NCBI RefSeq assembly: GCF_033193315.1
Contig: NZ_CP136187.1
Coordinates: 186,001 to 250,000, forward strand
Length of the DNA: 64,000 nt
From: Agathobaculum sp. NTUH-O15-33
GTDB taxonomy: Bacteria > Bacillota > Clostridia > Oscillospirales > Butyricicoccaceae
Reading direction: 5' to 3'
The position numbers and the translations under genes are program-made. Every line of letters begins with the position of its first letter. Positions within the stretch are counted from its first letter, which is position 1. Shown piece after piece: positions 1 through 9,200 of the stretch. The notes below the pieces were generated by a model. The model saw only the letters and a list, made by a program, of their open reading frames with translations. It had not been told where the DNA came from and ran no database searches.

Positions 1-1155
1 CTTTACCCATGCGTTATAGGATTCCTCCTCGGAAGCATAGGCGTCCGCGCTGAGCACGGTCTCCAGATAGGTGTACATATCCGCAAGCAGCGTGTCCCAT
101 GCCTCAAACGAGGTGGCGGTCGCGTCGAGCTGGGCCTCAATCGTTTCGGCGGAGGTGATCTTGCCGTCCGATTCCTCCAGCTTATCCATCTGATCGACAA
201 AGGTCTGCTTCTGCTGTTGCTGGGCCTGCTGGTTTTCCTCTTGGCGCTTGGCGGCGGCCTGCTCTTCCGTCAGGCGCTCCCGCAGCTTATCGACTTGGCT
301 CTTCTGGTCCGAGGTGAGCGAATCGTCCGCCGACAGCGAATCGAGCACACCGGCGGCCGCGTCATATTTCTTGTCGTCGATATAGCTGGTGGCCTGCTGA
401 AGATCGGAAGCAAACTTGCTGTCGCTCTGGCCGGATTTGGCCTTGGCGATCATATCCTCGACCGCGTCCGCGAGCGGCGAGGTCTTATCCGTGATGCGCT
501 CCTGCAAGCGGGAGAGCAGCGCGAGCGCGGATTCGTATTCGCCAGCGTCCAGATAATCCTGCGCGTCCTGATAGTCGCCCAGCTGGTCGATGATCAGCTG
601 CATCGCGGTCGGGTCCTTGGCTTCGGTCTGCGCGGCCTTGTACGCGTCCAACGCGTCCGAAAACTTGCCGCGATTCATATACTTTTCGGCGAGCGTCAGG
701 TTTTCGTCAGGCTTGCGCGACAGGACGAACCACACGCCGCCGCCGATCACCGCGGCGATCAGCACGATCACCAGCACGACGATCGCGGCCTTTTTGCCCG
801 CGCCCGGCTTCTTATAGGGCTGGTTATCCCGATCCGGCTGTTCAAAATAGGTAGTGCGCGGTCCGTTCGGCGCGGCGGACGCGTTTCGGCGGGCGGGCGG
901 CGTTTCGCCCCGGGAAGGCTGCGCCTTAGGCGCGGCGGTTTCCTTTTCCGGCATGCCGGCGGAAGCGTGGGCCGAGCGCTGCTCCTCGGTAAAAGCGGCG
1001 TCAAACGCGGCGGTGTCGATCGGCGAATCATCCTCCGAAAGCGGGGTGAAAAAGGTGGTCTCGTCGTCTACGCCGGTCTGTTCGGTCGGCGCACCGCAAA
1101 ATGGGCAGAATTTGCCCGAGATCGGCAGCTCCCTGCCGCAGTTTTTGCAAAGCAT
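1..1155 (-). CDS. Zinc-ribbon membrane protein with LprI-like C-terminus (3' end outside window)
   Basis: The reading frame is open from the ATG at 1155 to the window edge (385 codons, no stop), so the C-terminus is missing. The protein begins with a zinc ribbon, CKNCGRELP then CPFCG, followed by a low-complexity linker, one strong transmembrane helix (about residues 122-142, AAIVVLVIVLIAAVIGGGVW), and then alpha-helical repeats resembling TPRs with an EEQAAAKRQ coiled stretch. The last 45 or so visible residues (WDTLLADMYTYLETVLSAD) resemble the LprI/DUF1311 domain. The start is supported by GAGGAGGAG just upstream. A sensor or envelope-associated role is likely for this architecture, but the function is unknown. 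Confidence 0.8.
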   Translation of the reverse strand, partial: MLCKNCGRELPISGKFCPFCGAPTEQTGVDDETTFFTPLSEDDSPIDTAAFDAAFTEEQRSAHASAGMPEKETAAPKAQPSRGETPPARRNASAAPNGPRTTYFEQPDRDNQPYKKPGAGKKAAIVVLVIVLIAAVIGGGVWFVLSRKPDENLTLAEKYMNRGKFSDALDAYKAAQTEAKDPTAMQLIIDQLGDYQDAQDYLDAGEYESALALLSRLQERITDKTSPLADAVEDMIAKAKSGQSDSKFASDLQQATSYIDDKKYDAAAGVLDSLSADDSLTSDQKSQVDKLRERLTEEQAAAKRQEENQQAQQQQKQTFVDQMDKLEESDGKITSAETIEAQLDATATSFEAWDTLLADMYTYLETVLSADAYASEEESYNAWVK

Positions 1156-1199
1156 GAAACGGTCTCCTCCTCAAAGAGATACTTTATAAATGCTTCCTT

Positions 1200-1228
1200 A
1201 GTATAGCATGTGTGGCCGCAAATGTAAA
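1200..1228 (-). promoter_or_regulatory. Sigma-A promoter of the zinc-ribbon gene
   Basis: On the minus strand TTTACA (1223-1228) and TATACT (1200-1205) are separated by 17 bases, 45 bases upstream of the ATG at 1155. Confidence 0.7.
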
Positions 1229-1289
1229 TAACGGCGTTTCATGCGCGGAAAAAGGTGGGAAATCGAGACGAAAATGCTCTGCAAACCGC

Positions 1290-1319
1290 TTGACAAGCTA
1301 TCAGCCCCCCCCGTACAAT
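1290..1319 (+). promoter_or_regulatory. Promoter of the SLH L,D-transpeptidase, with a C8 tract in the spacer
   Basis: A perfect TTGACA (1290-1295) and TACAAT (1314-1319) are separated by 18 bases. The spacer contains eight consecutive C residues (1305-1312), so a change in tract length would change the spacing. Confidence 0.7.
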
Positions 1320-1353
1320 AGAGATATCATATGAGTAAAAGGAGCACCCCACC

Positions 1354-3666
1354 TTGAACAGACGACTGATGAGCGCGCTGCTCGCCGCAATGCTGCTGTT
1401 TTCCACCGCGGCCGCCGCCTTAGAAACGGACGGCGCCACACTGGATACCGACCCGGCCGCAGGGCTGTCCGCCCCGCTGGCGGACACGCCGCAAACCACG
1501 GAACCGGACGCGGATAAGACCGATACGCCTGAAGAGCAACAGACCGCGCCGGAAGGCACGCCGAATGGCGAGACCCCGGCGGAAGAGAACGAAACAGGAG
1601 AAGAGGACGCGCCCCCTGCGGACGAGCCTCCGGCCGAGCCCGAACCCGAACCGCTGTTCCCGGATATCGCCGGGCACTGGGCCGAGGCGCAGCTCACCCG
1701 CGCGACCGAGCTTGGCCTGCTAAAGGGCTCGGACGGCAAAATGATGCCCGACCAGATCGTCAAACGCGTGGAAGCGCTCGTGATTATGAACCGCGCGCTG
1801 GGCACGTCGCTGACCGCGGATATCTCCGGGCTGACCAACGTGCCCGCGAACGCTTGGTACCGGAACGATCTGGCCAAGGCGCTCTACATAGGCCTGATCG
1901 ACGGCAAGGACAGCCGCAGCTTTGAGATCGGCGCGACCCGCGCCGAAGCGTTCGTTATGCTGGCCCGCGCTTTTGTATACGAGCGCGCGGAGCCCGATCT
2001 TGACGTACTTTCCACCTTTACCGACGCCGCCGGCATGACGGCGGAGCAAAAAAACGCCGCGTCCGCGCTGATCGCGGCCGGCATCGTCAAGGGCGACACG
2101 GCGACCACGCTTGCGCCGAACGATAAGCTGACGCGCGCGCAGTTCGTGACCATGCTGCTGCGCATCGTTCCCAATTTCCCCGCGGAAAACGATGATCTAT
2201 CGATGCTTTCCGGCGGTGCGCTTATCTCCGCGCCCGCCGCCGATCTGACCTCGCTCGACCCGGACGGCGACCGTGTGTTCGTCTGCCCGACCACCTCGGT
2301 CAATCTAAGCGGCGTCAATGCGGGCGGCCGCATCGTGCTGCGCGGCGCGGAGGGGATGCAGTTCACCGCGTCCGGCTCCTCCATGCCCATGATCGCCGCC
2401 GATGAAAAGGGCTATGCCTCGCTCGCCCTGTCCGAGGATTCCGAGACCGACGCCCTGCTGCTCGCGGGCGAGGGCGGCGCGGTCGATTTTTCCGGCAGCG
2501 CTAAGAACGTAGAGATCACGGCCACCGGCCGCACCATCCATCTGTATTCGATCGACGCGGACACGCTGATCGTGTCCGGCGCGGGCAACACGATCGTGAT
2601 GGACGGCGACGTGGATTCCGTGCGCCTGACCCATACCGCGCTGAACACCAAGCTGACTTTGAACGGCAAGGTGGGCGACATGGTTGTCGCGGGCCGCGGC
2701 AGCAAGGTGGATGGCAAGGGCAAGGCGGAATCGGTCGATACACAGGCTGTGGACTGCGAGATAAAGCTGGAAGCCGCCTCCAAGACCGAGACCATCGACC
2801 AAGGCCTCGCGGGCGTGGCGGTCGAAATGGGCGTGCCGACCTCCGTCAAGCCGGGCGGCTCGCTCACCACGCAGGTGAAGTTCACCGGAGTGTCCGCGAA
2901 CAAGGTCTGTTCGGCCCAGTGGTATCAGGATGGCAAGCCGATCGAGGGCTTTGGCAACGATTCGTTCAATCTATCCTCGGATACGGTCTCGCGCCACACC
3001 TCGTACTTCACCTTCACCAAGAACATGCAGAAAAGCGTGACCATGGGCTTTAAGCTGACCTATTACAATCCTTCCACCGGCGAAACCGAGCAGGTATCCG
3101 CTGAAAAGACCGTACCGATCGAAAACTATTCGGACGAATGGTATTACCAGCGCGACGTGGACCGCGTGCTCAAATTGGTATCCTCGACCTATAAGGGCAA
3201 CTACACCGCGAAATACGCGATCGACGGCGATTACCAGCCTTATGAAAAGGAAGTGTTCGTCAACGCCAAGGGCTATTCGTCGAATTCCAATTACCTGATC
3301 TGGATCAACCGGGCGTACCAGCACGTCAACGTGTTCACCGGCTCCAAGGGCAACTGGAAGCTGCATAAGTCGTTCTTGGTCGGCACCGGCGCTTCGGCCA
3401 CGGCCACGCCCACGGGCCTTACCACGGTGTCGTATAAATCGGCGGGTGGCTGGACCACCTCCACCTATACGGTAAAGCCGGTCGTCGGCTTCTATCCCGG
3501 CACGGGCTACGCCTTCCACTCCCGCCTGTACTATCCGGGCACCACCACCATCAGCGACGCCAGCATCGGCTACCCGATCTCGCACGGCTGTATCCGCATG
3601 TATGATCAAGACGTACAGTGGATCTACAACAACATCCCCGTCGGCACGACGGTGGCGATCTTCTAA
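1354..3666 (+). CDS. SLH-domain L,D-transpeptidase (YkuD family)
   Basis: This 770-residue secreted protein starts at a TTG with AGGAG upstream. It has a signal peptide (about residues 1-22, LLAAMLLFSTAAAA), an acidic Pro/Glu-rich linker, three SLH repeats (roughly 95-265, the first opening LFPDIAGHWAEAQL) that would anchor it to secondary cell-wall polymer, a beta-rich middle region, and a C-terminal YkuD domain (about 640-770). The catalytic signature ISHGCIRM holds the nucleophilic cysteine. YkuD enzymes form 3-3 peptidoglycan crosslinks or attach proteins to the wall; which of these applies here is not visible. It is monocistronic, between its own promoter and a bidirectional terminator. 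Confidence 0.92.
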   Translation: MNRRLMSALLAAMLLFSTAAAALETDGATLDTDPAAGLSAPLADTPQTTEPDADKTDTPEEQQTAPEGTPNGETPAEENETGEEDAPPADEPPAEPEPEPLFPDIAGHWAEAQLTRATELGLLKGSDGKMMPDQIVKRVEALVIMNRALGTSLTADISGLTNVPANAWYRNDLAKALYIGLIDGKDSRSFEIGATRAEAFVMLARAFVYERAEPDLDVLSTFTDAAGMTAEQKNAASALIAAGIVKGDTATTLAPNDKLTRAQFVTMLLRIVPNFPAENDDLSMLSGGALISAPAADLTSLDPDGDRVFVCPTTSVNLSGVNAGGRIVLRGAEGMQFTASGSSMPMIAADEKGYASLALSEDSETDALLLAGEGGAVDFSGSAKNVEITATGRTIHLYSIDADTLIVSGAGNTIVMDGDVDSVRLTHTALNTKLTLNGKVGDMVVAGRGSKVDGKGKAESVDTQAVDCEIKLEAASKTETIDQGLAGVAVEMGVPTSVKPGGSLTTQVKFTGVSANKVCSAQWYQDGKPIEGFGNDSFNLSSDTVSRHTSYFTFTKNMQKSVTMGFKLTYYNPSTGETEQVSAEKTVPIENYSDEWYYQRDVDRVLKLVSSTYKGNYTAKYAIDGDYQPYEKEVFVNAKGYSSNSNYLIWINRAYQHVNVFTGSKGNWKLHKSFLVGTGASATATPTGLTTVSYKSAGGWTTSTYTVKPVVGFYPGTGYAFHSRLYYPGTTTISDASIGYPISHGCIRMYDQDVQWIYNNIPVGTTVAIF

Positions 3667-3691
3667 GTCTTTGATAACCAATAACTCATAT

Positions 3692-3723
3692 AAAGATCCC
3701 GCCGGGTGTCCGGCGGGATCTTT
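3692..3723. terminator. Bidirectional terminator
   Basis: A perfect 14-bp stem (AAAGATCCCGCCGG with its complement) and a GTGT loop, A-rich before and T-rich after. It serves both the transpeptidase and the converging iol-type operon. Confidence 0.9.
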
Positions 3724-3741
3724 ATGTCTAATGGCATAGCG

Positions 3742-4722
3742 TCAGCCGTTGTTTAACCAATGAACCTCGGCCTGTGTCAGCTCTAGATTGACCGCGTCGA
3801 CGTTAGCCTTTACTTCGGCGGCATTCGCGGAACCGACCAGCGCAAAAATATCAAAGCCATAGTAATCGGAGCAATGAATCACATATGCCAGCGCAACCGC
3901 TGCCGTGCTGACGCCCTTCTGTACTGCGAGAGCTGCCGCTCGGTCAAGCCGTGCAAAGTTTTGCTCGCAGCAGTAGGCGCGCACACAGGGTTCAGGCAAT
4001 GCGCCCTCTTCAAACAGCCGCTTATAATTCTCTCGGTTAAAACGGCCGGAAAATAGCCCCATACATAGGCTGGAATACGCCAGCAACGGCATATGCTGCG
4101 TGGCGAACCACTCACGCGCAGCCTGCATAGCGTCGCCTGTCATAGAAATACAGCCGCCGCCGTGGGGATCGTCCATTTGCTCGCCGAGCGAAAAGTGCTG
4201 GCTGGCAACCAGAAACGGACGCAGTCCGTGTGCTTTGGCGTATTCGTTAGCCTGCTGAATACGTTGTAGTGACCAGTTGGAGGCGCCATAAGTACAAATG
4301 CGGCCCGCTTCCCAATGACGGTGCAGCATTTCTACGATCGGGCCGACCGGCATGGTCTCATCATCGCGATGCAGCATATAAATATCGATGTAGTCTGTGC
4401 CGAGCAGCGCAAGTGAATCCATGATGTCGGCTGTCACGTCGTATGGCGTAACGCGCTTGCGGATCGCGTTGTGATGCCCGCCCTTGGAGATTAAAACGAC
4501 CTGATCGCGGTTGCCGCGTGCGCGCAACCAACTACCGATCGCCTTTTCACAAGCGCCGTCCGCGTATTCGCGCCCGGAGTCGATGGCGTTGACGCCCAAT
4601 TCGACTGCCGCATCCAAAACTTCGAACAACGGCTCTTCGCGCATCCAGTTTTCGTACTGTGCTGTTCCCGATATCATGCGGGAAACCGGAAGCTGAACGC
4701 CCTCTATGTTTGCATACTTCAT
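3742..4722 (-). CDS. Aldo/keto reductase
   Basis: A 326-residue protein of usual AKR length with the family's tetrad in order: Asp and Tyr in AIDSGREYADG, Lys in ISKGG and His in MLHRDD. It would reduce or oxidise a sugar or polyol carbonyl with NAD(P)H in the cytoplasm. It is the last gene of an eight-gene operon; its start lies 15 bases from the iolI stop and the bidirectional terminator follows it. The operon context suggests an inositol or inosose-like substrate, but the sequence does not give the exact substrate. Confidence 0.88.
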   Translation of the reverse strand: MKYANIEGVQLPVSRMISGTAQYENWMREEPLFEVLDAAVELGVNAIDSGREYADGACEKAIGSWLRARGNRDQVVLISKGGHHNAIRKRVTPYDVTADIMDSLALLGTDYIDIYMLHRDDETMPVGPIVEMLHRHWEAGRICTYGASNWSLQRIQQANEYAKAHGLRPFLVASQHFSLGEQMDDPHGGGCISMTGDAMQAAREWFATQHMPLLAYSSLCMGLFSGRFNRENYKRLFEEGALPEPCVRAYCCEQNFARLDRAAALAVQKGVSTAAVALAYVIHCSDYYGFDIFALVGSANAAEVKANVDAVNLELTQAEVHWLNNG

Positions 4723-4737
4723 ATAAATTCTCCCTTG

Positions 4738-5565
4738 TCAATAGTACCGGTGCAGTACCGCTGCGGTTTTGTCATAACCGGTCTGGATCGCCTGCTCAAT
4801 ATCCATTTCCCAATATTCGGGGCGGAACAATTCGAGGGAATAGACACCGTCATATCCCTTTTCGCATAAGATCCGCAAAATCGCGTCGGTATCGATCGCC
4901 CCTTCGCCCGGCCAAAGCCGATCGCTGTCGGTGCAGGCTCCGCGCGGCAGATCTTCTACATCGTTGATATGTACCATGAATATTTTGTCCAGATCGGCAC
5001 GGCGTAGATCGTCAAGCGACGAGCCCATGGCGTGAAAGTGGAACAAATCGAGGATAAGGCCGACATTGGGCCGATTAATTGCCTGTACAATATTGTAACC
5101 TTGCCCAAAGGTGTTGATGCAGCACTGCGGATGACCAATAAATTCAAAGGCCAGCTTTACGCCAAAAGGCTCGGCCGCGGCGGCTAGGTCGCAAATGACG
5201 TTTACGGTTTCGGTTTGGATTTCGCCGATTGTCAGGTGCCCAACGTCGAAAGAAGGGTCCATTGTGACCATATGACAGTGAAGCTTGTCCGCCAGCCCGC
5301 AGACGAACGCTAAATCGGCCTTGATCGCGGCATAGTCGGCGGCATTGCGGTAGTTGATACACTCGAGTCCGTTAAAGGCATAGGGTTTCAAGTGACTGCC
5401 GGAAAAAAACGCTGCCAGTTCGGCCGCGGTGTGCCGTGTTAAGTAATCCTTCAGCATGTCGATTCGGATCTCGATAAGATCATAGCCATGTTGTTCGCAA
5501 AACGCTAGATCCAGTTCTAAAGTAGAGTGTTTCATCATGGTCGCTTGGTTGTAACAAATTTTCAT
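4738..5565 (-). CDS. iolI: 2-keto-myo-inositol isomerase (IolI-like)
   Basis: A 275-residue TIM-barrel protein of the xylose isomerase-like (AP endonuclease 2) family. It follows remembered Bacillus subtilis IolI closely along its length: the opening CYNQAT, then FCEQHGYDLIEIR, EFIGHPQC, LILDLFHFHAMGS, HINDVED and LWPGEGAID, ending SLELFRPEYW. The Glu, Asp, His and Glu metal ligands of the family are in these blocks. IolI interconverts inosose isomers, which lets D-chiro-inositol enter the inositol pathway. It sits between the ABC permease and the aldo/keto reductase with 15-base gaps, so it is cotranscribed with both. Confidence 0.85.
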   Translation of the reverse strand: MKICYNQATMMKHSTLELDLAFCEQHGYDLIEIRIDMLKDYLTRHTAAELAAFFSGSHLKPYAFNGLECINYRNAADYAAIKADLAFVCGLADKLHCHMVTMDPSFDVGHLTIGEIQTETVNVICDLAAAAEPFGVKLAFEFIGHPQCCINTFGQGYNIVQAINRPNVGLILDLFHFHAMGSSLDDLRRADLDKIFMVHINDVEDLPRGACTDSDRLWPGEGAIDTDAILRILCEKGYDGVYSLELFRPEYWEMDIEQAIQTGYDKTAAVLHRYY

Positions 5566-5580
5566 ATTAGGTTCCTTCCA

Positions 5581-6561
5581 TTATCTACGATTGGCCTTAC
5601 GCATATCGAACACGACTGCGCCGACGATGATACAGCCTTTGATAATCTGTTGAATATATGGGGATACGCCAAGGATCAACAGGCCGTTGTTGATGACGCC
5701 GAGAATCAAAATACCGGTGACAATGCCGCTTATTTTGCCCACGCCACCGCTGTGACTGACGCCGCCCACAGTCGCGGCTGCGATGCCATCCAGTTCATAG
5801 CTCATGCCGAGCGAAGCAATGGCCGAGCCTGATCGCGCCGCGATCAAAATACCGGCCACAGCGGCGGTCAGCGCCGACCATACGTAAATGCCTACCAACG
5901 ACCGTTCTACCGGTACGCCCGCGACACGCGCCGCGGTTTCGTTGCCGCCAATCGCATAAATATTGCGCCCAAAGCTGGTGCGGTTCAGCAACAGCCAGGC
6001 TAGCAACGCGAATACCAGAAGAACAATCGCCAGACAGGGGATCGCACCAATCTTTCCCTGCCCAAGAAGCTTAAAATCTTCACGTAAATAGGAAATGGGG
6101 TAGGCATTGGTATACAGCAGCGCGACACCGCGCGCGGCGGTCATGGTGCCTAGCGTTGCAATAAACGCAGGGATGTGGGTGTAGGCAACCAGCAAACCGT
6201 TGATCAGGCCGAACAGTACGCCGGCAAGCAGACCGGCTACAACGGGCAGGAACAGCGGTAGATGGGGTAAGTTTGGAAAAAATAGACTGCCGGCGGCCGC
6301 ATCCTGTGCCAGACTGGCGGAAACGACGGCGGCAACCGCAATAACCGAGCCGAGCGATAGGTCAATGCCCTTTGATATGATGCAGAAGGACACGCCGAGC
6401 GCAAGCAGGCCGCGCGCCGATTCTGCAGACAGTAAATTCATAATATTGGTTACGGTAAGAAAATTCGGCGTTGCTAGACTGAGCCCCAACACGAACACCA
6501 CCAGCACCAGCAGAATGGAATACTCGTCTAGAAGCTTGCCGATCCGCTGCTTTTTGTTCAT
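5581..6561 (-). CDS. Sugar ABC transporter permease (RbsC family)
   Basis: A 326-residue membrane protein with eight to ten hydrophobic helices and the RbsC-type blocks PNFLTVTNIMNLL near the N-terminus, GTMTAARGVALLYT in the middle and GNETAARVAGVPVE, the cytoplasmic loop that contacts the ATPase. It forms the channel of a periplasmic-binding-protein-dependent carbohydrate importer with the ATPase upstream and the lipoprotein at 8146-9147. RbsC-like permeases carry ribose, xylose, galactose or inositol; the gene context favours an inositol. Confidence 0.9.
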   Translation of the reverse strand: MNKKQRIGKLLDEYSILLVLVVFVLGLSLATPNFLTVTNIMNLLSAESARGLLALGVSFCIISKGIDLSLGSVIAVAAVVSASLAQDAAAGSLFFPNLPHLPLFLPVVAGLLAGVLFGLINGLLVAYTHIPAFIATLGTMTAARGVALLYTNAYPISYLREDFKLLGQGKIGAIPCLAIVLLVFALLAWLLLNRTSFGRNIYAIGGNETAARVAGVPVERSLVGIYVWSALTAAVAGILIAARSGSAIASLGMSYELDGIAAATVGGVSHSGGVGKISGIVTGILILGVINNGLLILGVSPYIQQIIKGCIIVGAVVFDMRKANRR

Positions 6562-6574
6562 GTAATTTCCTCCC

Positions 6575-8065
6575 TTAATTCAGACCGGCAGCATACTTCA
6601 TGATCTTTTCCTGCGAAAAATCTTTCCGATCTACAATGCCGGACATCTTTCCCTCGTGCATGACCAGAATACGATCACTTACGGCCAAAACCTCCTGCAT
6701 TTCGGATGACACCATGATGATAGCTTTGCCTTCGCCCGCCATTTTGGACAGCAATGAATGAATCTCTGCTTTTGCGCCCACATCGATGCCACGTGTTGGT
6801 TCATCTACCATGAGAATATCGGGGTTGGTAAGCAGCCAACGCGCGACGAGCGCCTTTTGCTGGTTGCCGCCGCTGAGGTTTTCGATTTTTGTGTCCAGCG
6901 AGGGCGTGCGTACATTGAGCTTTTCCACATATGCCTGAGAGTGCTCCCGCATGCTCCGGACATTAAGCAGGCCGTATTTTCTATAGTTTTTCGTGCTGGA
7001 TATGGTAATATTGCGTTCGACCGAAAGCACAGGGATAATGCCTGTTCCGCGCCGGTCTTCAGTTACGAGTGCCAACTTGTGCTTGATCGCGTCCCGCGGT
7101 GTGTTAATCTCGGTCTGTTGTCCAAATAGAGTGATTGTACCGGCGGCTTTGCGTCGCACGCCGAAGATCGTCTCGATCACTTCGGTGCGTCCTGCGCCGA
7201 CTAGACCGGCAAAACCAAGAATTTCGCCCCGGCGCAGCTCGAACGACACGCCGGAAAAGCATTTTTCACAAGCGAGGTTTTCTACTTTCATTACCACGTC
7301 GCCGATGGGATACTCCGCCTTAGGAAACATGTCGTCCATGGTCCGTCCCACCATTAATGCGATCAGCCGGTCGGTATCCAGTTCATTCGCGTGATGTGAG
7401 GCGATATATTGCCCATCGCGCAATACGGTGATTTCGTCGGATATGCGGAAAATCTCCTCCATCTTATGTGAAATATAAATGATGGCAACGCCTTGTTCTT
7501 TGAGCTGCGAGATAATGTCAAACAGTTGCTCAGTCTCGGCTACCGTTAGGGCCGAGGTCGGCTCGTCCATAATGACAACGCTGGCGTTGTAAGATACCGC
7601 CTTGGCAATTTCCACAAGCTGCATTTTTGCAATGGTCAGATCGCCCATTTTTGCTTTGGGGTCAATTTGGATGTGCAGCCGTTCGAACAGTGCCGTGGTT
7701 TCAGCGATCATCCGTTTGTCATCGGTCAGCAGACCGTATTTTTTCAGCTGGCGCCCGATCCAGAAGTTTTCCCACACGGCTCTATCCCGAATGGGGGACA
7801 ACTCCTGATGGATCATGGAAATACCGGCTTGCAGTGCGCCAAGCGTGTTGGTAAACTGCACTTCTTTGCCGAGAAAGCGCACGGTTCCTTCATCCGGTCT
7901 ATAAATACCAAACAGGCATTTCATCAGGGTGGATTTGCCCGCGCCGTTTTCCCCCATCAGAGAATGCACTGTTCCGGGACGGATCCGAAGCTGTACGTCG
8001 CGCAGTGCCTGTACGCCGGGGAAATGTTTGGAGATGCCCTGCATCTCTAGAATATACTCATCCAT
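6575..8065 (-). CDS. Sugar ABC transporter ATP-binding protein (RbsA family, two ABC domains)
   Basis: A 496-residue protein with two tandem ATPase domains, as in RbsA/MglA. The N-terminal half has a good Walker A (GENGAGKST) and Walker B (VVIMDEPTSAL). The C-terminal half has a degenerate Walker A region (GLVGAGRTE), the signature LSGGNQQK and Walker B ILMVDEPTRGID. It energises import with the RbsC-type permease that starts 13 bases downstream. The start is preceded by GGGAGG. A strong hairpin separates it from the binding-protein gene upstream. Confidence 0.92.
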   Translation of the reverse strand: MDEYILEMQGISKHFPGVQALRDVQLRIRPGTVHSLMGENGAGKSTLMKCLFGIYRPDEGTVRFLGKEVQFTNTLGALQAGISMIHQELSPIRDRAVWENFWIGRQLKKYGLLTDDKRMIAETTALFERLHIQIDPKAKMGDLTIAKMQLVEIAKAVSYNASVVIMDEPTSALTVAETEQLFDIISQLKEQGVAIIYISHKMEEIFRISDEITVLRDGQYIASHHANELDTDRLIALMVGRTMDDMFPKAEYPIGDVVMKVENLACEKCFSGVSFELRRGEILGFAGLVGAGRTEVIETIFGVRRKAAGTITLFGQQTEINTPRDAIKHKLALVTEDRRGTGIIPVLSVERNITISSTKNYRKYGLLNVRSMREHSQAYVEKLNVRTPSLDTKIENLSGGNQQKALVARWLLTNPDILMVDEPTRGIDVGAKAEIHSLLSKMAGEGKAIIMVSSEMQEVLAVSDRILVMHEGKMSGIVDRKDFSQEKIMKYAAGLN

Positions 8066-8100
8066 TCGTCATCAGCCTCCCGTCATCGTTTGCATGTGTT

Positions 8101-8138
8101 CCCGGCGGCTTCCCCGCATTGGCGGGGCAGCCGCCGGG
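8101..8138 (-). promoter_or_regulatory. Intercistronic hairpin between binding-protein and ATPase genes
   Basis: A 10-bp stem (8101-8110 with 8129-8138), one mismatch, then 6 bp closing an ATTG loop. No U-tract follows on the minus strand. Such hairpins after binding-protein genes usually protect the upstream mRNA 3' end or partly attenuate the downstream genes. Confidence 0.65.
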
Positions 8139-8145
8139 GCGCCTT

Positions 8146-9147
8146 TCAGCCTCGAACCGTGTCGATAGTATCAATAGTGACCGGCTGGAAAGGAACGTCT
8201 TTAAAAACGCTCATTTTGCCGGTCGTCACCACGTCGAACGCTTGCGCGAAACATGCCGCGCCGACTTCGGCAGGGTTTTGATAGATCGAGCAAGCCATTT
8301 CGCCCGCTTTGATCGCTGCAGCAGCTACGTCGGTGCAATCAATGCCGACGACCGGGATCGCCTTGAGATCCTTGCCGACCAGTTTCATGGCTTCCAGCGC
8401 GCCGAGCGCCATTTCGTCATTGTTGGCGATCACACAGTCGAATTCTTTGCCGGTTCCCAGCAGGGTGTTCATCTTGTCCAACGCCATCGAGCGATCAAAG
8501 TTTGCAGTGTCTTCAAAAACCTGTTCCAATGTAAAGCCGCTCTTTTCCAGCGTTTCCAGTGCGCCGCGTGTGCGGTTTTCGGTGTTCTCTAGTCCTAGCG
8601 TACCCTTGAACATGACGTAGCGGATGGTTTTATCAGACTTGTCTTTAAAAAATTCGCTTAGGAATTCGCCTTGGAATTGGCCCGCTTTATATTCTTCCGC
8701 GCCGACATAGCAGGTCTTGTTTTCCACGAGCAGTTCTTCGGCGGGGCGCCGGTCGACAAAGATGACCGGAATATCGCCTACCATTTTAAGTACCTCGGCG
8801 CCGGTATTCGTGTCGACCAAATTGACAACGATCGCGTCAAACTGCTTGCTGGTAAAAGTGTTGATGTGTTCGTACTGCTTTTGCACATCGTTATTGGCAT
8901 CAAAAGTTTCGATCTCAAAATCGCCGGCAGCGGCCGCCGCATCCAAAATGCCCTTTTCCAGAGTGGATAGGAATTGATCGCGGCTTGACATGGTAACGCC
9001 GATTTTATAGGTTTGTCCGCCGGCGGACGAGTCGGCATCGGCACTGTCGGCGGTTGAGGCGGAGTTGCCCCCGGCTTGGCCGCAGCCGCTCAGTAGCGCG
9101 GTGAGCGAAAGTGTGAGGGATAATAAAATGGCGATATGCTTTTTCAT
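8146..9147 (-). CDS. Sugar ABC transporter substrate-binding lipoprotein (RbsB family)
   Basis: A 333-residue type I periplasmic-binding protein. A lipoprotein signal peptide ends in the lipobox LLSGC (Cys at about residue 22), followed by a Ser/Ala-rich linker. Family blocks are IGVTMSSRDQFLSTLEKGI, FDAIVVNLVDTN, VIFVDRR, CVIANNDEMALGALEAM and PVVGIDCTD. It is exported, captures the sugar outside the membrane and delivers it to the permease. The ligand cannot be read from sequence; the flanking iolE and iolI suggest inositol isomers. Confidence 0.92.
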   Translation of the reverse strand: MKKHIAILLSLTLSLTALLSGCGQAGGNSASTADSADADSSAGGQTYKIGVTMSSRDQFLSTLEKGILDAAAAAGDFEIETFDANNDVQKQYEHINTFTSKQFDAIVVNLVDTNTGAEVLKMVGDIPVIFVDRRPAEELLVENKTCYVGAEEYKAGQFQGEFLSEFFKDKSDKTIRYVMFKGTLGLENTENRTRGALETLEKSGFTLEQVFEDTANFDRSMALDKMNTLLGTGKEFDCVIANNDEMALGALEAMKLVGKDLKAIPVVGIDCTDVAAAAIKAGEMACSIYQNPAEVGAACFAQAFDVVTTGKMSVFKDVPFQPVTIDTIDTVRG

Positions 9148-9200
9148 GAATGGTTCCTCCTTACGTTAAATGGGGCGCTGCCGACACGGATTGTGCAGCA

